Source: Leifsonia xyli subsp. xyli str. CTCB07 (lineage in GTDB: Bacteria > Actinomycetota > Actinomycetes > Actinomycetales > Microbacteriaceae). Taken from it: a DNA stretch of 64,000 nt. Of the stretch, positions 55,520 through 64,000 are shown piece after piece. How positions within the stretch are numbered: the first letter of the stretch is position 1; each line of letters starts with the position of its first letter. The stretch covers positions 2,480,001-2,544,000 of the forward strand of contig NC_006087.1 of NCBI RefSeq assembly GCF_000007665.1, written 5' to 3'. The notes beneath the pieces are model-generated. The model searched no databases, was not told the DNA's origin, and saw nothing but the letters and a program-made list of their open reading frames with translations. A program made the translations under genes and the position numbers.

Positions 55520-56044
55520 TCATCCACAGCATGATCGGGCGCACTCTCTCCACATCCATGCATTTTGTTCTCCACAGCGTGTGGAGAACAAAAATGCTGG
55601 TCAAAAGCTTTTTCTCGCTCCGAAAATGACGGTTATCCCCAGAAAGTCTTGCGTTTATCCACGAGATTTCCCCGGTCATGACCATCTTTTCCACACGGTT
55701 ATCCACAGGCAGATCGCTCGAGGGCGGCAAGCACGGCGTCCGAGGCATCCTCCCCACATCGACCCGGCACGCAATGATGCGCCCTCAGGCCGCCGTTCGC
55801 ACTTCTGAGCACAGCGACTCGCCTCGCGAGCGCGGCGGGGCGCGGCGTCATCCACAGCTCGGATAACGGTGTGAATGACACGATTGTGTTTTCGCACACA
55901 GCTTCGAAAATCGCATCTGTGGAGCAAATAACCTGATCAAAGCACTTTTCTCTAAGCTGAGAATTCTGCGGTCATACACAGGTCGCGCGTATCCTCCACA
56001 GTTTTTCCGCATTCTTCCACGTGTTGTCCCCAGAGTTATCCACA
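55520..56044. other. Cluster of DnaA-box-like sequences
   Basis: Perfect TTATCCACA at 55699-55707 and 56036-56044. One-mismatch copies on the same strand: TCATCCACA 55520 and 55848, TTATCCCCA 55633, TTATCCACG 55655, TTTTCCACA 55687, plus two inverted TTCTCCACA at 55568-55587. The surrounding 55263-56158 is a 0.9-kb gene-free stretch, partly AT-rich around 55905-55975. This is origin-like density, but neither dnaA nor dnaN is adjacent. Confidence 0.6.
55563..55593. repeat. 14-bp perfect inverted repeat within the DnaA-box cluster
   Basis: TTTTGTTCTCCACA (55563-55576), GCG spacer, and its complement (55580-55593); the arms carry two opposed DnaA-like boxes. It could also serve as a terminator. 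Confidence 0.7.
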
Positions 56045-56158
56045 GCTGCGCAGCAGGGAAGCGGCGGCTGCGGAAAGCGCCAATCCGATCGGCGGGTCCG
56101 CGTCGAATCCCTGATCGAGGTGGGTGGCCCGCCCGCCGTCGTCAAGGAGGAACGAACA

Positions 56159-56572
56159 ATGCGCACATCACCGAATCGCCTCGTCGCCACCGTCTTCGGC
56201 GCCGTCTACCTGCTGGTCGGCCTGCTCGGCTTCGCCTTCACGGGCGGCGTCGGATTCGTGGCGACCCAGGGCGGGCTGATCCTCGGCATCTTCGAGGTGA
56301 ACCCGCTTCACAACATCGCGCACCTGCTGATCGGCGCTGCGCTGCTCACCGCCGGCCTGGCGAATGCGACCGCCGCCAGGGGCATCAACGTCACCATCGG
56401 AGCCGTCTACCTGCTTCTGGGCATCGTGGGCTTCTTCCTGGTCGGCACCGCGGCGAACATCCTCGCCCTGAACACGCCCGACCACTTCCTGCACCTCGTG
56501 AGCGCGATCGTGCTCCTCGGTGTCGGTCTCGGCGCCGAGCGGACCGTGCGCTCCTCTTCGGCCACCGTCTGA
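56159..56572 (+). CDS. DUF4383 membrane protein
   Basis: 137 aa from ATG 56159; AAGGAGG is a strong ribosome site. Four membrane segments: LVATVFGAVYLLVGLLGFAF, HNIAHLLIGAALLTAGLANA, VTIGAVYLLLGIVGFFLVG, HLVSAIVLLGVGLGAE. NPLHNIAHLLIG is the family signature. Function unknown. Intact. Confidence 0.85.
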   Translation: MRTSPNRLVATVFGAVYLLVGLLGFAFTGGVGFVATQGGLILGIFEVNPLHNIAHLLIGAALLTAGLANATAARGINVTIGAVYLLLGIVGFFLVGTAANILALNTPDHFLHLVSAIVLLGVGLGAERTVRSSSATV

Positions 56573-56594
56573 CCGATCGGGCCACGGCGCTCCC

Positions 56595-57110
56595 ATGAGC
56601 AGGATGACGGAATCCCTTCCCGACGCTCCGGCGACCCGGGCATTCCTCGCCGCGGCCGCGCTGGGGGCCGGGCTGCTGCACGCGGCCCTGGCCCCCGGCG
56701 CACCCCTTCCGATGCTCGCCCTGCTGCTGGCCTTCGCACTGGCGGAACTCGGCTGGGCGGTGGCGACGCTGGCGCCCGATCGGCCGCCGCTGCTGCGCGC
56801 CATCCCGGCGCTGGCCCTCGCGCCGATCGGGATGTGGGCGACACTCGCCACGATCGGCGCAACGGCGTCCTCCGGCACAGTGCTGACGCTCCCGCTCCTG
56901 CCGATGGGCGTTGCCTCGCTGCTGGGCCTCGCCGTCGCCGCCACGGCAGCCATCGTGCTCCGCCGCCGGCGCCCTGCCGCACCCCACAGCGGAGCCCCCC
57001 GCTTCCTCGCCGCTCTCCTGCTCAGCGCCTGCGCTGTCTGCGGCGTCACTATTCCGGCACTTGGAGCCACTAATGCCGGCATCGCAGCGGTGATGGTCCA
57101 CCATCACTGA
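56595..57110 (+). CDS. Multi-TM membrane protein, unknown
   Basis: 171 aa from ATG 56595, 23 bp after the DUF4383 gene, so probably in its operon. Five hydrophobic segments rich in Ala/Leu and a His-ending C-terminus (MVHHH). Possibly a metal-related membrane protein given the heme oxygenase that follows, but this is a guess. Confidence 0.65.
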   Translation: MSRMTESLPDAPATRAFLAAAALGAGLLHAALAPGAPLPMLALLLAFALAELGWAVATLAPDRPPLLRAIPALALAPIGMWATLATIGATASSGTVLTLPLLPMGVASLLGLAVAATAAIVLRRRRPAAPHSGAPRFLAALLLSACAVCGVTIPALGATNAGIAAVMVHHH

Positions 57111-57139
57111 TGGTTGACGGAACCGAAGACCAGGGGACA

Positions 57140-57159
57140 AACTAAGGTTAACCTCAGTT
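57140..57159. promoter_or_regulatory. Iron box (IdeR/DtxR type) before the heme oxygenase
   Basis: AACTAAGGTTAACCTCAGTT is a 20-bp near-perfect palindrome with one mismatched pair; its AGGTTA-ACCT core matches DtxR/IdeR boxes. It ends 17 bp before the GTG start, so repression when iron is plentiful is expected. Confidence 0.65.
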
Positions 57160-57176
57160 GATCTGGAGACCTCATC

Positions 57177-57827
57177 GTGGCCGAACCCATCCCTTTCTCC
57201 CAAGCACTCCGCGAGCGCACCCGGACTGTCCACGAGGAGAGCGAAGGCGCGAGCTTCATGCAGGACCTCATGAGCGGTAAGGGCAGCCGGGAAGACTACA
57301 TCCACCTGCTCGCACAGCACTGGTTCATCTACGACGCGCTGGAAACGGCCGCCGGATGGATGGCGGGCGACCCGATCGCCGCCCTGTTCATCACCCCGAA
57401 GCTCACGCGCCTGCCGGCCATCGAAGCCGACCTGGAGTTCCTTCTCGGTGAGGACTGGAGGGACCGCGTCCACCCGCTCCCGAGCACACTGCACTACACC
57501 GCGCGCATCCGCGACGTCGGCAGCAGCTGGCCGGGCGGCTTCGTCGCCCACCACTATACGCGCTACCTCGGCGACCTCTCCGGCGGCCAGATCATCCGCA
57601 CGCTTCTGCAACGTCAGTACGGCTTCGAGACCAACGGGGTCGGTTTCTACCTCTTCGCCGAGATCGCCAAGCCGAAAGTGTTCAAGGACATCTACCGGGC
57701 CCAGCTCGACGCCGTGGACTGGACCGAAGAGGAGCGCGACCGCGTGATCGCCGAGGTCGGCCTCGCTTTCCGGTTCAACACAGAGCTGTTCGACGACCTG
57801 GCAGCCGCCAAGGCCGCGGCCGCCTGA
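57177..57827 (+). CDS. Biliverdin-producing heme oxygenase
   Basis: 216 aa from GTG 57177. Cleaves heme to biliverdin, CO and iron. SQALRERTRTVHEESEG holds the proximal His19; HYTRYLGDLSGGQIIRTLLQ is the distal helix with its Gly-rich kink; YRAQLDAVDWTEEERDRVI is conserved in HmuO-type enzymes. Normal length and intact. With the iron box upstream it is probably an iron-scavenging gene. A shared terminator separates it from the convergent FHA gene. Confidence 0.92.
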   Translation: MAEPIPFSQALRERTRTVHEESEGASFMQDLMSGKGSREDYIHLLAQHWFIYDALETAAGWMAGDPIAALFITPKLTRLPAIEADLEFLLGEDWRDRVHPLPSTLHYTARIRDVGSSWPGGFVAHHYTRYLGDLSGGQIIRTLLQRQYGFETNGVGFYLFAEIAKPKVFKDIYRAQLDAVDWTEEERDRVIAEVGLAFRFNTELFDDLAAAKAAAA

Positions 57828-57846
57828 CCGGCCCGGGGCCGGTCAG
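57824..57846. terminator. Short bidirectional hairpin
   Basis: CTGACCGGCC and GGCCGGTCAG flank a CGG loop and overlap the stops of both convergent genes. Confidence 0.6.
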
Positions 57847-58196
57847 CGCCGGCTGAGCACGAAAGACGAGTTCCCGAACCGCACGATTGATCCTGGGTCG
57901 ACCTCGTGCCGGGTGTTCGGGTCGCACGCGAACGTCCCCTCGCCGGGGTAGGTGATAGTCGTCCCGTTCGCCGACCCGAGATCCATCACCCAGAAGACAT
58001 CATCGTACCGGCCGAACGCCAAGTGCGTACGGGAGACGGACTTCGCATCGTCGGCCACCGTGATGAGTTCGACGGAGGCGGGGTCGTCGAACTCGGTTCC
58101 GGGCGTGTGAACCACGGGGTTGCGCCCCACGACTCCGCTCCCGCTGGACTCCACGCGCTGCCCGTCGCTGAACTCCATCACGAATGTCACTGACAT
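57843..58196 (-). CDS. FHA-domain protein
   Basis: 117 aa. FHA domains bind phosphothreonine. GVVGRNPVV, KSVSRTHLAF and DLGSANGTTI are the three conserved blocks with Arg, Ser and Asn in place. Its ATG overlaps the transglutaminase-like gene's 3' end by 10 bp. Last gene of the minus-strand Ig/transglutaminase cluster; such clusters normally also encode MoxR, DUF58 and a PP2C phosphatase, which are absent here. Confidence 0.88.
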   Translation of the reverse strand: MSVTFVMEFSDGQRVESSGSGVVGRNPVVHTPGTEFDDPASVELITVADDAKSVSRTHLAFGRYDDVFWVMDLGSANGTTITYPGEGTFACDPNTRHEVDPGSIVRFGNSSFVLSRR

Positions 58197-59845
58197 CTCC
58201 GTCTTCCCTTCACACCGCTCAGGATGCCACGCCAAGACACCATGACTCTAACCCGAGTTCGCACCCCGTGCGCACGCAACAGACCAGACCGCGCCCGGTA
58301 CACACCGGCCCAATAGGCGTCCACCTCGGCTTGCGTGGGCTCGTAGGCGTCGAACGCCACCCGGTCGGCCTGCGCGGCGAGCGCCATGACCTCGGCGCTC
58401 CGCGCAATCGCGGCGAGCTCCTGCCGCGTCGCCGCGCGTGGAACGGATTCCCCGAGTTCGGCGATCCGGTCACGCACCTGAGACCAGCCGCCGGTGAGCA
58501 CGCGTTCCCGCCGGTCCTTCCGCCACCGCCGCCCGCGGAGGACTCCGCGCAGCAGCGCAGGCAGCCAGAGCGGTGCGAGCAGCGCAGCCAACGCGGGGCC
58601 GGCGACAGCGGCGACCCCTAGCACAGCGTTCAGGGCGCGCCGCCACTCGGGAAGCTCGGGCTCCGGCTTCTTGTCGTCGCCAGCCGAGCCGGTGGAGGAG
58701 ACGGCATCGGGTCGCGGCGGCGGGGGCGGCGGCAGCACCGTCTCCGGCAGCGCGATCACCTCGGTGCTCTCGCGATCCTCATCCGGCGCCTCCCGTTCGG
58801 GCGGGTTGGGATCGATCGCCAGCCAGCGGCCGTCCGCGGTCCGCACCTCGACCCACGCGGTGAGATACGCGCCGGTCACTCGGTCGCTCGCCGGCTCGTA
58901 TCCGACGACCACCCGCGACGGGAATCCGAGCTGCCGTGCCATCAGCGCGAGAGCGGGCGCGTACTGCTCGGCGTCGCCGACCATTGGCTCGGTGCCGACC
59001 AGTTCGGACAACCGGGCGAGGCTGTGACCGGAGCGGCTCGGCGGCTCCACCTCGCCGCCGTGGCTCGTGTAACCGGCGCGCAGCCAGGTCGTGAGCGCAA
59101 GAAGCCGCGCGCCCGGGGAGCCGTCACCGGCGTGGCGGCTGACCGCATCAGCCAGGAAGGGCGGGACGCTGGAGACGCCCGGCCCGGCCCCGGGAGGCAC
59201 GGCCGCGGCGATGCTCGCATCCTCGGACATCCCCTCGATCACGGTCCGCATCGTGTAGCGCGTCCCCTTCCCGACCTCACCGGCGACCGCACCCGCACCC
59301 GCGGCGCTGTTGTATAAGAACCCGTCCAGCGTGATCGACTCGACAGCGCCCGCCGTGGGAAGCCACGGTCCGCGGTAGTCCTCGACGGTGACCGCGACGC
59401 GCGCCTGCCGGCCCTTGGACGCAACCAGACGAACCACGCGGAGGGGGATGCGCTCGTACGCGCCGGAGGCCGGATGGGTCCCCACGGCGAACACCCGGCC
59501 GTCGTAGTCGTCCAGCACGGCGAGCCGCAGCCGCGAACCCTCCGGCAGCCCGCCGACGCGCAGCAGCACGGTCTCAGCGCCGGGCGGCAGCACACTGTTG
59601 CGGTAAGCGACGAGCGGGCTCAGCTCCGCTCGCGGGTCGAACGGCGGTGTCACCGCGTCCCGGATGACAGTCCGGGACGCAGCGGCCGGCAGCACTGCGG
59701 CGATCCCGGAGCCCGCCCCGGCCGTCGCCGCGATGACCGCGGTCGCCGCCAGGAACCGTCTCGGCCGCGCCCGCCCACCGCGCGGCGCGCCGATGCCGCG
59801 CGTCGCCCAGAGCAGCGCCACCGCGGCGAACAGGACGCCGGGCCG
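58187..59845 (-). pseudogene. Transglutaminase-like membrane protein, N-terminus deleted
   Basis: The frame begins within the Ig-protein sequence at the junction (about 59840) and has no own start. The first segment (FLAATAVIAATAGAGSGIAA) is a membrane helix of the original. The transglutaminase-like core reads VGDAEQYAPALALMARQLGF and AYLTAWVEVRTADGRW; the Cys and His of active enzymes are Ala and Thr, so it was probably already a pseudo-enzyme. A Pro-rich linker, a second membrane helix (VLGVAAVAGPALAALLAPLW) and a cytoplasmic helical tail follow. Several N-terminal helices of the usual protein (750 aa or so) are missing. Confidence 0.7.
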
Positions 59846-62800
59846 AAGTACTCCTTCGCCGGCGTGTACCGGAGGGTTGTCTCATCCACCACCAGCGGCT
59901 GTCCGTCCGAATACGTCGCCGTGACGCTCGCCGCGTCCACGATCCGCGCTTTGCGTCCGGCTGTGGCGACCACATAGTCACCGATGCGGATCGTCAGCGG
60001 CTCACCGCTCGTCGTCGTCAGCTGCGGCGCGTCCGCCCGGCGCTCCGGGGCGGCGTCTTCGTAGCCCGGGACCCAGACGAACGCCGTCGCGCTGACGGAC
60101 GGGTCATCCTTGCGCGCGACCGTGTACGGGATGACCTGGCTGAGCGGCCGCGCCTTCACCCGCAGCCGGTCCCCGGACACGCTCGCGGTCGGGAAGCCGC
60201 CGGGCACCCTCAGCGTCAGCGCGGAGGTCCCGCCCTCGCTGAAGGTCACCGAGCCGAGAGCGTCCACGGCGACGGTCTCCTTGCCGTCCACGGCCGTGAG
60301 AGGCACACGGACATCGGAGGCGACCGGGGCCGCCAGCGGGGCGTCCGCCCGCACGTCGAGATACAGCCACGCGCTGGCCGTGCCGCCGCGCGGGTTGCGG
60401 ACCGTGTACAGCACCGCCACCGCGCCCGGCGTCGCCGGGGCCGTCAGCTCGATGGTCTTCTTCCCGTGCGCCGCCACCAGTCCGTCCGCACCCTCGGCGG
60501 CGATGACCGTCAGCGCGCCGCCCTGCGGGTCGCTGACGTTCTGCGTCACATCGACCTTCAGGGGCGACCCCGGCCGGACCGCGACCGCGTCGTCCACCGG
60601 AACGGGCGGCTGCACCGCTTCGGTCGGCGGCAGGACACCGACGCGCACGAGCCCCGTCGCCTGCGCATCCACCACCGTGTACTGGAACTCGTCTGTGCCC
60701 GCCGCGAAAGGCCCCGGCGTGGAGTCGATGGAGTCGGCGCCGACCCCGGAGACCGCACCGAGTCGGGGTGCGCCCGTCTGGCCGCTGAGCGTCACCGTGT
60801 CGCCGTCTGGGTCGATGCCGGTCAGCGGGATCGGGATGCGGACCAGCTCTCCGGCCTTCGCGTGGGCGGTCACGGTCAGCGGAAGGGGGGCCGGTTGTCC
60901 GACGCCGCTGCGTCCCGGACCGTGATGGTCACCTGGCCGATCGCGGTCTGCCCATCGGTCGTGGTCACCGAGTAGGCGGCCTTGAAAGTGCCCGGCTTGA
61001 GCGGGACGAGAAAGCACAGCCGGTCACCGGCAGGGAAAAGGACGCCGGCTCCCGGCGGCAGCTTGTCGACCAGCTCCGAGCCGAGAATCAGCGGTTTGCC
61101 GTCCGGTTGCGAGTCGTTCGCGAGCACCGGGATGTCCGCCACCTCGCCCACCCGCACCGTCGCTTCGTCTGGCATCGCGACCGGGGGCTGCAACTGCAGC
61201 GGGTCCGGTACCTGGACGACCGTGATCGTCCCGGGGGCGATCGAGCGCCCATTGCTCGCGGTGTACAGGAAGCTCACGGGTCCGGCGGTCAACGGGCGGG
61301 TGAGGGTGAGGGTGAGCCGGCTCTGGTCCAGCACGGCAACCGCGAGCTCGTCCGGGACGCCGTCCACACCGGTGATCCCCAGAACTCCGACGGCCGGATC
61401 GACGTCCCCAGCCAGCGCTTCCACCTGCTGCGTCTGCCGCAGCGAAGCGTAGACGGTCACCGGCGGCGTCACCGGCGGCAGGGTCGTCCCCGGCGGTTCG
61501 CTCAGCCGCAGCCGCAGCCGCACCCGGCCGCTCGCGTTCTGGTCGCCGTCGCCAGCGGTGTAGGTCAGCTCGTAGTCGCCCGCTGCCGGGGCGCGCGCGA
61601 CGAAGGTCCCCGCCGCATAGTCCGGGGTGATCGTGACCGAGCCGCCGCCTGACTCGGTCACCCCCTCGAGCATGAGCTCCCCGGTGCCACCGCGCACGTT
61701 CTGCAGAGGTGCGACCGCGACCGGCTGCCCGGCGAACCCGGTCAGTGTGAACGAGCCGGCGATGATCGGCACCGTACCCGGAGCGCCGGCCGTGACCGCG
61801 AGGGAGCCGTTGCCCATCGCTGTGTCGTCAGACACGGCCAGCGGCACCGTGCTGAGTCCCGGCCGTGTCCCGTCATCGGTGTACTGGACCTCGCCCGCCG
61901 GGGTGAAGGACACGCGGCCGGGGGCAGACGCCTGCGCGTCGGCCAGGAAGATCGGGTCGCCGTCGGGGTCCACCCAGTCGTCGAGCACGGCGATCCGGGC
62001 CAGGGCTCCGCTCGCGACAGACGTCCGGTTCGTGCGCACCTGGACCGGCGGACTGTTCTGCCCAGGCGGCGCGATCGTGATGGTCAGGGTCGCCTCGGCC
62101 GTCGCTCCGTTCCCGTCGTCGATCGTGTAGCGCACGGTCTGCGCCCCCGCCGCCTCCGGCGTCGCCGTCAGCTGCAGTTTCTGCGCGTTCTCCACGATGT
62201 CGAGGCGCCCGAACAGCTCCGGCAGCGGCGTCACCGCCGTGATCGCGAGCGGGTCCCCATTCGGGTCCGTGTCGTTCAGCAGCACCGGCAGCGGCGTCAC
62301 GCGCCCCCCGCGCGCCGAACTCGTCATCCTGAGCGATGGGCGCAGCGGCGACGCTGTCGATCTCCGGAGGCGTGTCCAGTGCGTCCTGCCGCGGGTGCCG
62401 CTCGCTGTCCTCCGTGGTGAAGTCCGCCCAGTTGTCGATGAGGGCCCCGTCGCGCTGGATCGCCCACGCCCGCCCGGTCGTGGCGTCGCCGACGACCGCC
62501 CGGCGTCCGTTCGCGAGGAGCGCGGGAGCCGCGCCGGCCATCCCGTCGAGCACGACGACCCGAGGGGACGACCCGCAGAGTTCGTACCCGACACCGCCCG
62601 ACCAGGCCGCGTAATCGCAGCCGTCCACCTGCAACGGCCGCGCAGCGGTGCCCGTCGCCCGCGGGTCGTGCCCGATGACGGTGACCTCGCCGGTCTCGGC
62701 GTGGACGGCGAGAACCCCCTGCGAGTGGGCGATCAGCAGCCGGCCGCTGTCGATGACGGGCGCGGCGAGCCGCGCGGAAGCCGGCTCCGGGATGTGGGAC

Positions 62801-63438
62801 CCGAGCCGCACCGTGCGCCCGTCCAGCCACAGTTCGCCCGAAGCGGCGTCGTACACCGCGGCCCGGCCGCCCACGAGCGAGACCTGGACAGCCCCCGTCT
62901 TACCCGTCCCGCCGCCGAATCGCACGGCGCGCGTCTCCGGCTTGGCCGCTGCGGTGAACGCACCGGTCGTGAGACGCCCGCTCTTCGCCGAATACCCGGC
63001 GAAGTTCCCGTCCGCGTCGGCGGCGAGCGTGGCGTCGGCCCCCAGGGCGTAAGCGGGCGTCGACTTCGCCCGGAACGACGCCACCGCGGACTCGGCGACG
63101 CTCCACACATCCCCACTCGCGGGCAGGTACACAGCGATCCGTTTCCCCGCGTCCACCACTTCCGGCAGTCCGCTCGGCAGCGGAACCGTGTCGGTGACCT
63201 CCGCGCGAGCCGTGTCCACGACTTGCAGGGTGTTGTTCACGCGGTCGTGGACGAGCAGCCGCGCCGGGTCCTGGATGAGGTCGGCCCCCGTCCCGCCCGC
63301 TACGACCGCCGCGCTCAGCGAGCCGATCTCCGTGTTGGCGTGGCCGACCATCCCGAGCGAACCGTTCGCCACCCACACCGATCCGTCGTCCAGCTCCGGT
63401 CGCTGGCGCGCGTAGCCCTCCGAGACCACCGTGACGGC

Positions 63439-63480
63439 GACGAGCCCGGCGACGAGCCCGGCGACGAGCCCGGCGACGAG
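63439..63480. repeat. 12-bp tandem repeat encoding LVAG
   Basis: gacgagcccggc occurs three times from 63439 with a partial fourth copy, inside the membrane helix of the Ig protein (LVAGLVAGLVAG). Copy-number change would alter helix length by four residues. Confidence 0.85.
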
Positions 63481-63520
63481 CATTCCGCCGAGCACGCCGA
63501 GCATCGCCCGCGAGAGCCGT

Positions 63521-63560
63521 CGCATCGCATCGCCGCGCATCGCACCGCGCATCGCACCGC
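63521..63560. repeat. 12-bp tandem repeat encoding RGAM
   Basis: gcatcgcaccgc at 63537-63548 and 63549-63560 with a degenerate copy before; gives RGAMRGAMRGDAM at the N-terminus of the Ig protein. Confidence 0.75.
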
Positions 63561-63602
63561 GGCGGTTCGACCAGGTGCTGACGGCCCGTGTCCACGCCCC
63601 CC

Positions 63603-64000
63603 TCATCCCGAGCACGCCGATCCGCTCGGCTGTCCGCCCAGGACGCCGCAGCACCGTGACCGTCACGCAGACCCGCCCCGACGCCGTCGAGACCGTGTAG
63701 CTTGTGACGTTCTGCGGCATGTCCTCCGCTGCACCGCCCGGGCCGATCACCCGGACGAGATAGCTGTCGCCCTCCAGCAGTCCGGGGTCGTCCCAGCGAA
63801 AGGTGACGGTTCCCTCTCCGGAGTCCGCGCGAATCGAGCCAACCTGCGGGATGACGCCGCCGCCCGCCGGAGCGGCGACGCTGAGCCCGACCGCAACGAG
63901 CGCGCCGATGACGACCAGCGACATAGCCGCGACGACCGGAACGAGCCATCGCCGCCGGGCGCCACCGGGAGCGCCGGGATTCGCGTGGGGCGTCTGCCCG
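63603..64000 (-). pseudogene. FN3-type membrane protein, 3' part, frameshifted at its end
   Basis: The frame is open at the window edge, so the gene starts beyond it. A membrane helix (LVVIGALVAVGLSVAAPAGG) precedes a fibronectin-III-like domain (VGSIRADSGEGTVTFRWDDP, SYLVRVIGPGG, TSYTVSTASGRVCVTVTVL). The expected end is GGQPSGSACSG-TGA at 63603-63605, in another frame; an indel near 63640-63660 now fuses the frame with the Ig gene. In similar clusters the N-terminal half is a kinase-like domain. Confidence 0.6.

Larger units (their letters stand above)
59840..63606 (-). pseudogene. Giant Ig-like-repeat surface protein, two frameshifts and 3' deletion
   Basis: Probable start ATG 63606, which would have overlapped the previous gene's TGA. 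One membrane helix (LVAG repeats) is followed by a WD-like region (SVWVANGSLGMVGHANTEIG, GELWLDGRTVRLGSHIPEPA), then many Ig/cadherin-like domains with NDTDPNGDPLAIT, DDWVDPDGDPIFL, LANDSQPDGKPL, DPDGDTVTLSGQ signatures. Frames change near 62305 and near 60890. The end (TTLRYTPAKEYFGPA) runs straight into the transglutaminase-like gene instead of its own C-terminus. Relatives are 1500-2000 aa wall-spanning proteins of unknown role. Confidence 0.75.

Noticed and set aside
55520..56044. Calling this the chromosomal oriC outright
   Set aside because: dnaA and dnaN are not adjacent and no skew data are available, so it is reported only as a DnaA-box cluster.

Overview
The window looks like a GC-rich actinobacterium of the family Microbacteriaceae. 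Gene content (Chp/Pat-1-like secreted protease, DUF7882, DUF4383, a CtaG-less Ig-domain/transglutaminase/FHA cluster) and a very high load of broken genes point to a Leifsonia xyli-type plant-associated genome in reductive decay; the species name is inference. About two dozen genes carry frameshifts or in-frame stops that can be read straight through on the same strand, so ancestral genes are recognisable although their reading frames are cut.

Layout. 1-5065: a lower-GC accessory block (DUF2599 fragment, Pat-1-like protease, P63C-domain gene, RelA/SpoT-domain fragment, DUF2335 membrane gene) ending exactly at a 3' fragment of tRNA-Gly, the classic scar of an integrated element. 5242-8280: a GntR/UTRA regulator, an IS481 relic and a large repeat-containing surface protein. 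8416-12600: a second, truncated Pat-1-like gene followed by a translationally coupled recombinase module (tyrosine recombinase, XRE-type protein, zinc-finger recombinase-like protein, CxxC mini-protein). 12847-14883: broken PLL-type lectin and a small secreted protein. 15260-23470: a myo-inositol catabolic operon on the minus strand, transcribed iolC, aldolase, iolA, iolB, iolD, iolE, iolG, in which iolC, iolA, iolB and iolD are all broken. 23447-26440: a second low-GC island with a complete but broken DUF2599 gene. 26507-35717: housekeeping/stress genes (cold shock protein, CDF exporter, HdeD-like, ligase relic, RimB/RimK pair, META lipoprotein, MMPL/TetR pair, Nudix).

35906-44754: broken exonuclease, an IS481 element inserted into the stop codon of an aldo/keto reductase, broken sarcosine-oxidase-like gene, VanZ, APC antiporter, LysR and TDT transporter. 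45198-50214: small membrane and conserved genes plus two Gfo/Idh/MocA oxidoreductases. 50245-54000: a polymorphic toxin (T7SS-type leader, Tox-REase-5) with its Imm52 immunity gene, and a broken large serine recombinase. 55263-56158: an unusually long intergenic region packed with DnaA-box-like 9-mers. 56159-57846: DUF4383, a membrane protein and an iron-box-controlled heme oxygenase. 57843-64000: FHA, transglutaminase-like, Ig-repeat and FN3 genes of one minus-strand cluster, with a deletion junction that fuses the Ig and transglutaminase genes.

Three long poly-C tracts (10, 10 and 13 C) lie at frameshift or translation-start positions (iolD, rimK, Nudix), which could be slippage sites or base-calling errors. 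All function statements come from reading translations; no search was run.
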